From Maribacter sp. 1_MG-2023 (GTDB lineage: Bacteria; Bacteroidota; Bacteroidia; Flavobacteriales; Flavobacteriaceae): DNA of 64,000 nucleotides. The notes under the pieces are model-generated. The model saw nothing but the letters and a program-made list of their open reading frames with translations. It was not told where the DNA came from and ran no database searches. Positions 8,028-17,387 of the stretch are shown piece by piece. The stretch is from positions 82,747-146,746 of the forward strand of contig NZ_JAUOPN010000011.1 in the NCBI RefSeq assembly GCF_030547005.1, read 5' to 3'. Both the position numbers and the translations under genes were made by a program. Numbering within the stretch: position 1 is the first letter of the stretch; every line of letters starts with the position of its first letter.

Positions 8028-9461
8028 ATGAAACCAACAACACCCGCATCATTCTATAGCATACTAGAATCTAAATTTCCACATACACCAACTGCCACAC
8101 AATCAGTGGCTTTGCATAAATTAGCTGAGTTTACCCTTTCTACGGTCAAGGATGAAGTTTTTTTGTTAAAAGGTTACGCTGGTACGGGTAAAACTACTTT
8201 AATAGGCACTTTAGTCAACAGTTTATGGAAGGTTCAGAAGAAAGCAGTGCTAATGGCACCGACCGGTAGAGCGGCAAAAGTGATGTCGAATTATTCAAAA
8301 ACACAGGCGTTTACCATACACAGAAAAATATATTTTCCGAAGAAGCAAAGTGGTGGGGGAGTGCAGTTTGTTTTAGCGCCAAATAAACATAGAGATACTT
8401 TATTTATAGTCGATGAAGCGTCTATGATACCAGATACTGCTGCAGATTCTAAATTATTCGAAAATGGTTCTTTATTGGATGATTTAATGATGTTCGTATA
8501 CTCTGGGCACAAATGTAAGTTGTTATTAATAGGGGATACAGCGCAATTGCCACCGGTGCATTTAGTTTTGAGTCCCGCTTTAGATGGGGATAAACTTTCT
8601 TTGAACTATAATAAAGAAGTGGTTCATTTAGAGTTGAATGAAGTAGTAAGGCAAGCAGGTGATTCAGGAATATTAGCAAATGCAACTTTATTAAGAGAGC
8701 AATTACAAAGCGATTTTTTTGAAGATTTTAAATTTGATGTAGATCCGTTCACTGATATAGTACGACTAATAGATGGTAACGAAATTCAAGAAGCAATCGA
8801 TAGTTCATATTCAGAAAATGGCAAAGAAGAAACTGCATTTATAGTCCGCTCCAATAAACGTGCAAATCTTTACAATCAAAATATTAGAGAGCGAATTTTA
8901 TTTTTAGAGAATGATATTGCTGTAGGTGATTTTATGATGGTGGTGAAGAATAACTACTATTGGTTAAAGCCAAGCACAGAGGCCGGTTTTATTGCAAACG
9001 GAGATATTATAGAGATTTTAGAAATATTTGATATCAAGGAAATTTTTACTTTTAAATTTGCCGAGGTTAAGGTGAAAATGGTCGATTACCCCAATATGCC
9101 ACCTTTTGAAACCGTCTTATTGTTAGATACCATTACCGCAGAATCTCCATCCTTATCTTATGAAGATGGTAATAGGTTATATCAAGAAGTCATGAAAGAC
9201 TTCGCACACGAAAGTTCTAAGTACAAGAAGTTTTTAGGTGTAAAGAATAATAAATATTTCAACGGTTTACAGGTCAAATTCTCATACGCAATAACCTGTC
9301 ATAAATCTCAAGGGGGACAATGGAATACGGTTTTCATAGAGCAGCCCTATTTGCCCAATGGTATAGATAAAGAATACCTAAGATGGCTATATACTGCAGT
9401 TACCAGAGCAAAGAGCAAGTTGTATCTTATAGGTTTTAAAGATGATTTTTTTCTTGAATAA
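8028..9461 (+). CDS. RecD-like ATP-dependent DNA helicase (SF1)
   Basis: A 477-residue superfamily 1 helicase. Motifs in order: Walker A GYAGTGKTTLIGTLV (~48), motif Ia MAPTGRAAKV, motif II DEASMIPD, motif III LLIGDTAQLPPV, an RSNKRANLYN segment, motif V AITCHKSQGGQW and motif VI YTAVTRAKSKLYLIG. It lacks the long N-terminal region of RecD2 and has no RecBC genes beside it, so the role (repair or recombination) is inferred from fold only. TATCTTTG at 8013-8020 matches the -7 promoter element and would start transcription within a few bases of the ATG at 8028. Confidence 0.9.
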   Translation: MKPTTPASFYSILESKFPHTPTATQSVALHKLAEFTLSTVKDEVFLLKGYAGTGKTTLIGTLVNSLWKVQKKAVLMAPTGRAAKVMSNYSKTQAFTIHRKIYFPKKQSGGGVQFVLAPNKHRDTLFIVDEASMIPDTAADSKLFENGSLLDDLMMFVYSGHKCKLLLIGDTAQLPPVHLVLSPALDGDKLSLNYNKEVVHLELNEVVRQAGDSGILANATLLREQLQSDFFEDFKFDVDPFTDIVRLIDGNEIQEAIDSSYSENGKEETAFIVRSNKRANLYNQNIRERILFLENDIAVGDFMMVVKNNYYWLKPSTEAGFIANGDIIEILEIFDIKEIFTFKFAEVKVKMVDYPNMPPFETVLLLDTITAESPSLSYEDGNRLYQEVMKDFAHESSKYKKFLGVKNNKYFNGLQVKFSYAITCHKSQGGQWNTVFIEQPYLPNGIDKEYLRWLYTAVTRAKSKLYLIGFKDDFFLE

Positions 9462-9522
9462 GAAAAGGTTATTTTAGTAATTATTGATGTAGGAAAGAAT
9501 GTTTTCTAATTTTAAATAGCAT

Positions 9523-10092
9523 ATGACAACAGATACAGTATTAAGTATATTTTTAGGAATAGGATTAGCAGCATCTGTAGGATTTAGAGTTTTTCTGCCC
9601 TTGTTTGCCCTAAGTCTGGCATCATATTTCGGAGTATGGGAACTTAATGATAATTGGCAATGGATTGGAAGTTTAGTAGCTGTTCTAACACTAGGTGTTG
9701 CAACTTTATTAGAAATATTTGCCTATTTCATACCATGGTTCGATAATTTATTAGATAGTATAGCAGTGCCTTTAGCGGCAATAGCAGGTACTGCGGTAAT
9801 GGTCTCAACAGTAGCAGATTTAGACCCGGTAATAACTTGGTCGTTGGCAATAATAGCCGGTGGCGGTACTGCCACTGCAATTAAAGGAGCAGGGGCCACA
9901 GGTCGTTTGGCATCTACTGCGACAACCGGTGGTTTGGCGAACCCATTGATAACCACTGTAGAAACAGGTACAGCGGCAGTAGTATCAATAGCTTCAATAT
10001 TTGCGCCTATCTTAGCAGCAGTTTTGGTTATTATAATTTTAGTGATAATCTTTAGGATATATAGAAGCTTACGACCAAAGGCAAAAACATAA
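9523..10092 (+). CDS. DUF4126 family membrane protein
   Basis: A 189-residue, very hydrophobic protein rich in Ala, Gly, Thr and Val. It has five or so membrane segments, a glycine-rich stretch around IIAGGGTATAIKGAGATGR and a basic C-terminus (YRSLRPKAKT). This is the pattern of DUF4126 proteins, whose function is unknown. Twelve bases separate it from kdsB. Confidence 0.8.
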   Translation: MTTDTVLSIFLGIGLAASVGFRVFLPLFALSLASYFGVWELNDNWQWIGSLVAVLTLGVATLLEIFAYFIPWFDNLLDSIAVPLAAIAGTAVMVSTVADLDPVITWSLAIIAGGGTATAIKGAGATGRLASTATTGGLANPLITTVETGTAAVVSIASIFAPILAAVLVIIILVIIFRIYRSLRPKAKT

Positions 10093-10103
10093 AATAAAAG
10101 TAG

Positions 10104-10832
10104 TTGAAGAAAATAGCAATGATTCCTGCCCGTTATGCGGCATCGAGATTTCCTGCAAAATTAATGCAAGATTTAGCTGGTAAACCGGTCATTTTAAGAA
10201 CGTATCAAGCTGCGGTACATACCAAGTTATTTGATGAAGTATATGTAGTTACGGATAGCGAAGTTATTTATAATACCATTATTAAAGAAGGTGGTTTGGC
10301 TATTTTGAGCCAAAAAGAACATGATTGTGGTAGTGATCGTATTGCAGAGGCCGTAATGCAGATGGATGTTGACATAATCGTAAACGTACAAGGTGATGAG
10401 CCTTTTACAGATAGAGAAAGCTTAGAAGGGGTGATGAAGGTTTTTGAAGATGATATTCACAAAGAAATTGATCTTGCCTCTTTAATGGTTAAAATTACTG
10501 ATGAAGAAGAAATAAATAATCCTAATACTGTAAAGGTAATAGTAGATAACAGAGATTTTGCTTTGTATTTTTCTAGATCACCGATTCCTTATCCAAGAGC
10601 AAAAAGTGAGCAAACCATATATTATAAGCATAAAGGTATTTATGCCTTTAGAAAAAGTGCTTTGATGGATTTTCAACGTTTACCAATGTTACAATTAGAA
10701 GCGACAGAGAAAATTGAAGCCATACGTTATTTAGAATATGGTAAGAAGATAAAAATGGTAGAAACTAATGTTCAGGGTATAGAAATAGATACTCCAGAAG
10801 ATTTAAAGAAAGCCCAAGCAGCATGGAAATAA
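10104..10832 (+). CDS. kdsB: CMP-Kdo (or CMP-8-amino-Kdo) synthetase KdsB
   Basis: This 242-residue nucleotidyltransferase activates the lipid A-linking sugar Kdo with CTP. Family motifs: [38 protein letters not shown], and [10 protein letters not shown] then [15 protein letters not shown] towards the end. TTG at 10104 is chosen as start because it gives the expected [12 protein letters not shown]-terminus; the next ATG would remove the first strand. The kdnB-like gene two positions downstream raises the possibility that the substrate is 8-amino-3,8-dideoxy-Kdo. It overlaps the next gene by ten bases. Confidence 0.93.
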   Translation: MKKIAMIPARYAASRFPAKLMQDLAGKPVILRTYQAAVHTKLFDEVYVVTDSEVIYNTIIKEGGLAILSQKEHDCGSDRIAEAVMQMDVDIIVNVQGDEPFTDRESLEGVMKVFEDDIHKEIDLASLMVKITDEEEINNPNTVKVIVDNRDFALYFSRSPIPYPRAKSEQTIYYKHKGIYAFRKSALMDFQRLPMLQLEATEKIEAIRYLEYGKKIKMVETNVQGIEIDTPEDLKKAQAAWK

Positions 10833-11521
10833 ATTTTGACGAAATTAATGTAATTGGCTTTGATGCAGACGATACATTATGGGTAAACGAAACCTATTTT
10901 AGAGATACCGAAGATAAATTTGCAGATCTTTTAGACAAGTATGAAACAAAAAATAAAATAGATCAAGAACTCTTTAGAACAGAAATAAAGAATTTAGATT
11001 TATATGGTTATGGTATAAAAGGCTTTATGCTTTCTATGATTGAATGTGCTCTAGAACTTTCAAATAATGAAGTGTCAACAAAAACATTGGGAGCACTTTT
11101 AGATTTAGGAAAGGAAATGATCACCAAGCCTGTAGAATTATTGGACGGAGTAGAAGATGTTTTAAAGAGTTTGAAGGATAAATACCGATTAATTGTCTTG
11201 ACTAAAGGAGATCTTTTAGATCAAGAGCGAAAGTTGGAACGATCGGGATTGTCAGAATATTTTCATCATGTAGAGGTGTTGAGTGATAAAAAGGAAAAGA
11301 ATTATAGCGATCTTCTAGAGCATTTGCAAATAGAACCAAGTGAGTTTTTAATGATAGGTAATTCTTTAAAATCAGACGTTTTGCCGCTAGTTGAAATAGG
11401 AGCGAGGGCAATACACGTACCATTTCATACCACGTGGGAACATGAAGAAGTGAAAGGACCGGTAGGGAATAAGGGATACATGACGATATCTACACTGACG
11501 GATATCTTGGAATATGTTTAA
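10823..11521 (+). CDS. HAD-superfamily phosphatase, YjjG-like
   Basis: A 232-residue haloacid dehalogenase-fold hydrolase. Motif I is [11 protein letters not shown] (nucleophile and acid Asp), motif II is in LIVLTKGD, and motif III/IV in [20 protein letters not shown]. The helical cap of about 90 residues after motif I is the type seen in small-molecule phosphatases. It sits between kdsB and kdnB and overlaps both (ten bases and one base), so it may act on a sugar phosphate in the same pathway. It is too long and of the wrong cap type to be a typical KdsC, so the substrate is open. Confidence 0.85.
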   Translation: MEINFDEINVIGFDADDTLWVNETYFRDTEDKFADLLDKYETKNKIDQELFRTEIKNLDLYGYGIKGFMLSMIECALELSNNEVSTKTLGALLDLGKEMITKPVELLDGVEDVLKSLKDKYRLIVLTKGDLLDQERKLERSGLSEYFHHVEVLSDKKEKNYSDLLEHLQIEPSEFLMIGNSLKSDVLPLVEIGARAIHVPFHTTWEHEEVKGPVGNKGYMTISTLTDILEYV

Positions 11522-12654
11522 TGCAAATGGACGTGAATAAACAAATGACATTGAAGAAAATACCAACAAAAGCTTCAGAAGAGTTTAGAAATTTTCCAAT
11601 GGTACCAAGAGTAGTCTATGGTAAAGGAAGTTTTAATACTCTAGGCGATATTTTAATGCCAAAAAGAAAACATTCAGAAGCACCAATGATTTATTTGGTA
11701 GATGATGTTTTTGAAAATACGGAGCTCATCAATAGAATTCCGAGTATTTTTTGTGATCAAATTATCTTGATTTCAGCCGAAGAAGAGCCAAAAACCGAAC
11801 AAGTGGATGCTCTTGTGAAAATGATTCAAGAAAAATTTACTGAATTGCCATCTGGTATTATCGGTATTGGTGGTGGCACTTTATTAGATTTGGCAAAAGC
11901 AGTTGCAATAATGCTGACCAATAAAGGTAGCGCATCAGAATATCAAGGTTGGGACTTGGTCAATAAACAATCAATATATCACGTTGGTATACCAACGATT
12001 AGTGGTACCGGGGCAGAGGTTTCTAGAACTACGGTATTAATGGGGCCAGAAAAAAAATTAGGTATAAATTCAGATTATACCACTTTCGATCAGGTATTAT
12101 TAGATCCAGAATTAACATTGGGAGTGCTAAAAGAACAATGGTTCTATACAGGTATGGATTGCTATATACATTGTATAGAATCTCTAAATGGAACTTTCTT
12201 AAATGCGTTCAGTCAGAGTTATGGCGAGAAATCGCTAGAACTTTGCAAAGAGGTTTTTTTAGAAGATATAGAAGAATCAGAAAGTAGAGAGAAGTTGATG
12301 ATGGCATCTTGGCATGGTGGTATGAGTATTGCATATTCACAAGTTGGTGTTGCACATGCTATGAGTTATGGTTTAGGATATGTTCTTGGTGTAAAGCACG
12401 GAATAGGCAATTGTCTTGTTTTTCAATATTTAGAAGAGTTTTATCCGGAAGGAGTAGCGGTGTTCAAAAAAATGCTTGAGAAACATAATATAGTATTACC
12501 AAAACAGGTATGCTCTAAATTGACAACAGCAGAAATGGATACTATGATTACTGTTGCTATGGGTATGGAACCTTTGTGGGAAAATGCATTAGGTGAACAA
12601 TGGAAATCAATAATTACTCCGGTAAAGCTTAAGGCTATTTATCAAAAAATATAG
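11521..12654 (+). CDS. kdnB: Iron-containing alcohol dehydrogenase, Kdo 8-oxidase (KdnB) type
   Basis: A 377-residue group III alcohol dehydrogenase. It shows the NAD-binding GIIGIGGGTLLDLAKAVA, TISGTGAEVSRTTV, and the metal ligands Asp and His in GMDCYIHCIE plus two His spaced 14 apart in AHAMSYGLGYVLGVKHG. In Shewanella KdnB oxidises Kdo at carbon 8 before KdnA adds an amino group, making 8-amino-Kdo for lipid A. The N-terminal FRNFPMVPRVVYGKGSF and linkage to kdsB favour this role; no KdnA-type aminotransferase lies in the window. The start is ambiguous (Met at residues 1, 3 and 9); the first overlaps the stop of the HAD gene by one base. Confidence 0.75.
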   Translation: MQMDVNKQMTLKKIPTKASEEFRNFPMVPRVVYGKGSFNTLGDILMPKRKHSEAPMIYLVDDVFENTELINRIPSIFCDQIILISAEEEPKTEQVDALVKMIQEKFTELPSGIIGIGGGTLLDLAKAVAIMLTNKGSASEYQGWDLVNKQSIYHVGIPTISGTGAEVSRTTVLMGPEKKLGINSDYTTFDQVLLDPELTLGVLKEQWFYTGMDCYIHCIESLNGTFLNAFSQSYGEKSLELCKEVFLEDIEESESREKLMMASWHGGMSIAYSQVGVAHAMSYGLGYVLGVKHGIGNCLVFQYLEEFYPEGVAVFKKMLEKHNIVLPKQVCSKLTTAEMDTMITVAMGMEPLWENALGEQWKSIITPVKLKAIYQKI

Positions 12655-12712
12655 TTTATTTCATTTATTTAATCAGTAGGTTAGTTAATATCACAACCTA
12701 CATCTTTGTCTT

Positions 12713-13240
12713 ATGCAGCAAATAGCAAAATTTATATATTTTAAAATTCTAGGATGGAAACTCAATGGAGCCTTTCCTTCTCACTTAGATAAATTTGTGG
12801 CTATTGTAGTGCCGCATACCAGTTGGTGGGATTTTCTCTTGGGGTTGTTAATTCGTGCTGTTTGGCAAGAAGAAATAAACTTTGTAGGCAAAAAGAGTTT
12901 ATTTAAAGCTCCTTTTGGTTGGTTTTTTCGTTGGACAGGTGGTGCACCTATAGATCGTACAAAAACTAATGATACTGTAAAAGCAACGGCAGCCATATTC
13001 AGTGAACGAAAAAAGTTCAGACTGGCATTATCACCCGAAGGGACACGTAAAAAAGTGGAGAAATGGAAAACAGGTTTCTATTTTATAGCCAAAACAGCTA
13101 ATGTACCCATAGTATTGGTAGCTTTTGACTACGGGAAAAAAGAAATAAAAGTCTCAGAACCATTAATGCCCACAGAAGATAAAGACGCTGATTTTAAAAA
13201 GTATCATGCTTTCTTTGAAGGAGTGGAGGGGAAGCATTGA
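12713..13240 (+). CDS. 1-acyl-glycerol-3-phosphate acyltransferase-like protein
   Basis: A compact 175-residue PlsC-type acyltransferase. The catalytic HX4D motif is in VPHTSWWDFLLG near residue 36, and the substrate-binding SPEGTR motif occurs as ALSPEGTRKKVEKWKTGF. The family moves acyl chains onto lysophospholipids or related acceptors at the cytoplasmic membrane. It is shorter than a standard PlsC (about 240 residues), as in the small Bacteroidota homologues. It ends before a strong bidirectional terminator. Confidence 0.85.
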   Translation: MQQIAKFIYFKILGWKLNGAFPSHLDKFVAIVVPHTSWWDFLLGLLIRAVWQEEINFVGKKSLFKAPFGWFFRWTGGAPIDRTKTNDTVKATAAIFSERKKFRLALSPEGTRKKVEKWKTGFYFIAKTANVPIVLVAFDYGKKEIKVSEPLMPTEDKDADFKKYHAFFEGVEGKH

Positions 13241-13291
13241 TTGAGTGAAATGTTAATTCAGCGACAATAGGTTTTATTAACCAGCCTAAAA

Positions 13292-13326
13292 CAAAAAAGG
13301 AGACCAATTTGGTCTCCTTTTTTTTT
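13292..13326. terminator. Bidirectional intrinsic terminator
   Basis: A stem GGAGACC/GGTCTCC with an AT loop is flanked by A6 on the left and T8 or more on the right. It lies between two convergent genes (the acyltransferase and yebC), so it can stop transcription from both sides. Confidence 0.9.
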
Positions 13327-13344
13327 ATAAAATTATATTGAAGT

Positions 13345-14055
13345 TTATTCCTCCATAGAATGATATACATTCTGTACATCATCATCTTCTTCTAATTTTT
13401 CTAGAAGCTTTTCAACATCTGCGGCTTCTTCTTCGGTAAGCGCTTTCGTTACTTGAGGTATTCTTTCAAAACCTGATGATAATATTTCAACTTCACGGTT
13501 CTCTAATTCTTTTTGTAACGCACCAAAACTTTCAAAAGGTCCGTAAATTAATATTCCGTCATCATCAATGAAAACCTCTTCAGCTCCAAAATCAATTAAC
13601 TCTAATTCTATTTCTTCAGGGTCTAAGCCTTCAGCCGGAATTCTAAAATTACAAGTATGATCAAACATAAATTCAACGGATCCTGATGTACCCATATTGC
13701 CATTACATTTATTAAAATAACTTCTAACATTCGCAACCGTTCTAGTATTGTTGTCAGTTGCAGTTTCAACTAAAATAGCAATACCATGTGGCGCATAACC
13801 TTCAAAAAGGACTTCTTTATAATCGCCAAGACTTTTGTCACTTGCTCTTTTAATAGCACGTTCTACATTGTCTTTCGGCATGTTGACCGACTTGGCATTT
13901 TGTATTACGGCTCTCAATCGCGAATTGGAATCAGGGTCTGGTCCGCCTTCTTTAACGGCCATCACAATATCTTTGCCTATACGAGTAAAGGCTTTGGACA
14001 TTGCTGACCATCTTTTCATTTTACGTGCTTTTCTAAATTCAAAAGCTCTTCCCAT
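13345..14055 (-). CDS. yebC: YebC/PmpR family protein
   Basis: A 236-residue protein of the YebC/PmpR (TACO1-like) family. The start has the signature GRAFEFRKARKMKRWSAMSKAFTRIGKDI, split here by the family's usual charged loop, then KSVNMPKDNVERAIKRA and an acidic C-terminus (EKLEEDDDVQNVYH). Members act as DNA-binding regulators or help ribosomes at difficult sequences. TACATTTG on the minus strand at 14072-14079 is a good -7 element, giving a leader of about ten bases. Confidence 0.95.
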   Translation of the reverse strand: MGRAFEFRKARKMKRWSAMSKAFTRIGKDIVMAVKEGGPDPDSNSRLRAVIQNAKSVNMPKDNVERAIKRASDKSLGDYKEVLFEGYAPHGIAILVETATDNNTRTVANVRSYFNKCNGNMGTSGSVEFMFDHTCNFRIPAEGLDPEEIELELIDFGAEEVFIDDDGILIYGPFESFGALQKELENREVEILSSGFERIPQVTKALTEEEAADVEKLLEKLEEDDDVQNVYHSMEE

Positions 14056-14155
14056 GGTAAATTATTTTAAACAAATGTACAAAAACAGGCATTGTTCAGA
14101 AATCATTATATCGAATTTCCTTAATCACCTTTGTATCTATAATGAGTATCGATTA

Positions 14156-14455
14156 TTAAAATTCACTTTCTATAATATCTTCTATTGTTCTTGCTAGAAC
14201 AAAATCTTTTTCGGTAACACCATTAGCATCATGCGTATTTAGACGAATATTTACGGTATTGTAAACATTACTCCAATCGGGGTGATGACCTTGTGCTTCA
14301 CATTCAAAGGCAATACGTGTCATTACAGAAAAGGCTTCTTTAAAATTTTTAAATTCAAAGGTGGTTTCTATGGCTCCATCCACATGTTCCCATCCGTCAA
14401 GTTGACCCAAATAGTCCGCTATTTGCTGGTCAGTAAATTTTTCCATTTCTTTCAT
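14156..14455 (-). CDS. 4a-hydroxytetrahydrobiopterin dehydratase (PCD/DCoH)
   Basis: A 99-residue pterin-4a-carbinolamine dehydratase that regenerates the pterin cofactor after aromatic hydroxylation. The active-site block EAQGHHPDWSNVYNTV holds the paired histidines, and LNTHDANGVTEKDFVLA completes the signature. No phenylalanine hydroxylase is in the window. It follows the epimerase gene by nine bases on the same strand. Confidence 0.93.
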   Translation of the reverse strand: MKEMEKFTDQQIADYLGQLDGWEHVDGAIETTFEFKNFKEAFSVMTRIAFECEAQGHHPDWSNVYNTVNIRLNTHDANGVTEKDFVLARTIEDIIESEF

Positions 14456-14463
14456 AATTACTA

Positions 14464-15291
14464 CTAATTTAAAACATGATGGTCAATAATATCTTGAAAA
14501 GTAAACTGTAAATTTTTTGGCAATTTATTGGTCTTTGGTAAAACAGCCAAATACCTATCTTCATTAGTGGTATAAACTCTTTTTATAATAGGATTAAAAT
14601 TACCTACACGTTCTAAAACTTCTTTAATAAAATCTTCATGATGTGTTAGATCATTGCTTCCTAAATGGTAAATACCCGTTTTATCTCTATTGATAAGGTA
14701 ATGAATTTGTTGCGTTAGCTTATCATCATTAGTGACATTTAATATTAGGTTTGGGAAGACTTCAACAGGTTCATTTGCTAAAATAGCCTTTTTCATATCC
14801 TTAACTCTAGGGGAACTATTGCCAAATACCATAGGCACTCTTAAGATTGCCATTTTGTCTTTTGGTAACCTTAGCAACATATTTTCAATCTTTATTTTTA
14901 ATCTGCCATATACACTTTCAGATAAAGTCTTGTCCATTTCATAAGATGGGTATTTACTATAGGTATCAAAAACATTGGCAGATGATATAAAATAAATCTT
15001 ACATTCTTCTTTTAAAATATATTCTGCAATATGGTCGTGGGCAATGACCAAGGCAGCAAAATTTCCTCTTAATGCTGAAACTATTACCTGTGGCTTAACA
15101 GCTTCTAATACCTCGACAATATCATCTTCCTCTAAATTATAATGTATAAATTGTTTATTAGATGAGAATGAGTTTGCGGCATGGCAATAGGTGCCATAGG
15201 TATCGAAATAATTACAAAGCTCTTTGTAAATCGAATTGCCTATGAATCCACTTCCGCCAAGAATTAATATTTTTTTAGTTTCTAATTTCAA
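14464..15291 (-). CDS. NAD(P)-dependent epimerase/dehydratase-like protein (extended SDR)
   Basis: A 275-residue Rossmann-fold protein of the extended short-chain dehydrogenase or RmlD group: ILILGGSGFIGNSIYKEL at the N-terminus binds the nucleotide, and YFISSANVFD plus YPSYEMDKTLSESVYGRLK supply the Ser and Tyr-like positions. The canonical YxxxK is not clean, since the Y after SES is followed by GRLK, so activity is not certain. Its start overlaps the stop of the glutaminase gene by four bases, meaning coupled translation. Confidence 0.8.
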   Translation of the reverse strand: MKLETKKILILGGSGFIGNSIYKELCNYFDTYGTYCHAANSFSSNKQFIHYNLEEDDIVEVLEAVKPQVIVSALRGNFAALVIAHDHIAEYILKEECKIYFISSANVFDTYSKYPSYEMDKTLSESVYGRLKIKIENMLLRLPKDKMAILRVPMVFGNSSPRVKDMKKAILANEPVEVFPNLILNVTNDDKLTQQIHYLINRDKTGIYHLGSNDLTHHEDFIKEVLERVGNFNPIIKRVYTTNEDRYLAVLPKTNKLPKNLQFTFQDIIDHHVLN

Positions 15292-16202
15292 AAAATGGAA
15301 AGTTCAGTTTCTGTAGTTAATTTTTCTAAGGCAAGCATTCCTAGTTTAGAATTCCCTTTAGGGTTAAGTCCGGGAGACCAAGTGGAAACGCAAAATTTAT
15401 TAGGTAGAAATGCAACGATACCGCCGCCTACACCACTTTTACCAGGCAGTCCAACTTCAAAAGCAAATTCACCTGCTTCATCGTAAAAGCCGCACGTCAA
15501 CATTATGGCATTAATACGTTTCACTTGTGATACTGTTAAGAACGTATTATTTCTTCTACACTTTCCATTGTTCATGAACATGAAAAAAGTATTCGTTAAT
15601 TGAACACAGTTCATAGCAAGTGAACATTGATGAAAATAAAAATCTAGAACAACGTCTACATCATTTTTTAGATTACCATACGATTTTAAAAGGTTGGCTG
15701 CTGCAAAATTTCGAAATCCTGTTCGTTTTTCAGACTGTGCCACATCTATATCATAATCTATAGTGTCATCATTTGCAATATTTCTTACGTAGTTTAAAAA
15801 ATCTTCTTTCGGGTTCTTTAACTGTGAAACCAAAATATCTGCAATTACAATTGCACCAGGGTTAATTAGCGGATTTCTAGGTATTCCGTTTTCTAATTCT
15901 AAAAGCGACAAATGGTTGAAAGGATCTCCAGATGGTTCAACATCTACACGTTTCCAAACTTTTTCTCCAATTAGTCCTAAAGCCATTGAAAGGCTTAAAA
16001 CCTTCGAGATACTTTGAATCGAAAATTGTTCGTCAGATTTTCCGGCAGAAAAATTATTTTGTTGAATATCTATCAGGTGAATACCGAAATTGTCAACATT
16101 GACCTTTGCTAATTCAGGTATATAATCTGCAATCTTACCTTTATCTTTTTCATTAGATGCAGCTTCATTAATTGAGGTAAGAATACGTTGAAAATCTATC
16201 AT
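15288..16202 (-). CDS. glsA: Glutaminase
   Basis: A 304-residue serine-dependent glutaminase (glutamine to glutamate and ammonia), about the usual length. The catalytic Ser-x-x-Lys is in FSIQSISKVLSLSMAL near residue 65. Other family blocks are IPRNPLINPGAIV, LDFYFHQCSLAMNC and GLPGKSGVGGGIVAFLP. It sits one base from gcvT and overlaps the epimerase gene, so it belongs to a gcvT-glsA-epimerase-pterin dehydratase transcript. Confidence 0.95.
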   Translation of the reverse strand: MIDFQRILTSINEAASNEKDKGKIADYIPELAKVNVDNFGIHLIDIQQNNFSAGKSDEQFSIQSISKVLSLSMALGLIGEKVWKRVDVEPSGDPFNHLSLLELENGIPRNPLINPGAIVIADILVSQLKNPKEDFLNYVRNIANDDTIDYDIDVAQSEKRTGFRNFAAANLLKSYGNLKNDVDVVLDFYFHQCSLAMNCVQLTNTFFMFMNNGKCRRNNTFLTVSQVKRINAIMLTCGFYDEAGEFAFEVGLPGKSGVGGGIVAFLPNKFCVSTWSPGLNPKGNSKLGMLALEKLTTETELSIF

Positions 16203-17288
16203 TTACTTTTTGTAAAATGGTAATTTAACTACACTTGCAGGTACTGCATTTTTTCGAATTTGAATGCTAATTTTACTGCCTACATCTGAAAAAATCGGAG
16301 GAACATAACCTAAGCCGATACCAGTACCCATTGAAGGCGACATAGTACCAGAAGTTACCACACCTATTGTTTTGCCATTACCATCAACAATATCATAACC
16401 ATGTCTAGGTATACCACGTTCGTCTAGTTCAAAAGCAACTAATTTACGTTTTGGTCCATGTTGTTTTTCTTTTTCTAAAGCTGCAGAGTTGACAAAATCT
16501 TTATTGAATTTTGTAACCCATCCTAAACCAGCTTCAAGCGGAGAGGTATTATCGTCAATGTCATTACCATAAAGGCAGTATCCCATTTCTAAACGAAGGG
16601 TATCTCTAGCTGCCAATCCGATTGGTTTAATTCCGAAATCTGTTCCGGCTTCAAAAACCTTGTCCCATATTTGTTTTACCTCGTCATTCTTACAGTAAAT
16701 TTCAAATCCACCAGAACCGGTATATCCTGTTGCAGAAATAATTACATTATCTATACCTGCAAAATCAGCAACTTCAAAATGATAAAATTTTATATCAGCT
16801 AAATTAACAGATGTTAAAGATTGCATAGCTTCAACAGCCTTAGGACCTTGAATCGCTAAAAGCGAATATCCTTCAGATATGTTTTTCATATCTGCTTTAA
16901 ATTCATCGTTGTAAGATGAAATGTGATTCCAATCTTTTTCAATATTTGAAGCGTTCACCACTAATAAATATTGCTCTTCTTTAATTTTATAAATGATAAG
17001 GTCATCTACAATGCCACCAGTTTCATTAGGTAGACAACTGTATTGTGCTCTGCCAATAGTCAGTTTCGTCGCATCGTTAGACGATACTTTTTGAATTAAA
17101 TTTAATGCAGTAGGTCCAGAGATTAAAAACTCGCCCATATGCGATACATCAAAAACTCCCACACTTTTACGAACGGTTTCATGTTCGGCATTAACACCTT
17201 CGTATGAAACGGGCATATTATAACCAGCAAATGGAACCATTTTGGCACCAAGAGATTCGTGAGTTGTTGTAAGCGCAGTATTTTTCAT
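16203..17288 (-). CDS. gcvT: Glycine cleavage system aminomethyltransferase (T protein)
   Basis: A 361-residue T protein that passes the methylene group of glycine to tetrahydrofolate. Motifs: [57 protein letters not shown] and the C-terminal [16 protein letters not shown]. Other glycine-cleavage genes are not adjacent. TAAATTTG on the minus strand at 17311-17318 is a likely -7 element, giving a leader of under 20 bases. No glycine riboswitch fold was recognised in the 99-base gap upstream. Confidence 0.95.
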   Translation of the reverse strand: MKNTALTTTHESLGAKMVPFAGYNMPVSYEGVNAEHETVRKSVGVFDVSHMGEFLISGPTALNLIQKVSSNDATKLTIGRAQYSCLPNETGGIVDDLIIYKIKEEQYLLVVNASNIEKDWNHISSYNDEFKADMKNISEGYSLLAIQGPKAVEAMQSLTSVNLADIKFYHFEVADFAGIDNVIISATGYTGSGGFEIYCKNDEVKQIWDKVFEAGTDFGIKPIGLAARDTLRLEMGYCLYGNDIDDNTSPLEAGLGWVTKFNKDFVNSAALEKEKQHGPKRKLVAFELDERGIPRHGYDIVDGNGKTIGVVTSGTMSPSMGTGIGLGYVPPIFSDVGSKISIQIRKNAVPASVVKLPFYKK

Positions 17289-17387
17289 CTTTTTCTATTT
17301 ATTGGCAATACAAATTTATCGAAAATAAATAGAAGCAAATGTGGCTAAACCTCGAATTAGGAAAATATTGTAACCTTTAATACAAGA

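Noticed and set aside
17289..17387. Glycine riboswitch upstream of gcvT
   Set aside because: The 99-base gap is AT-rich and lacks the conserved core; a plain promoter box is present instead.
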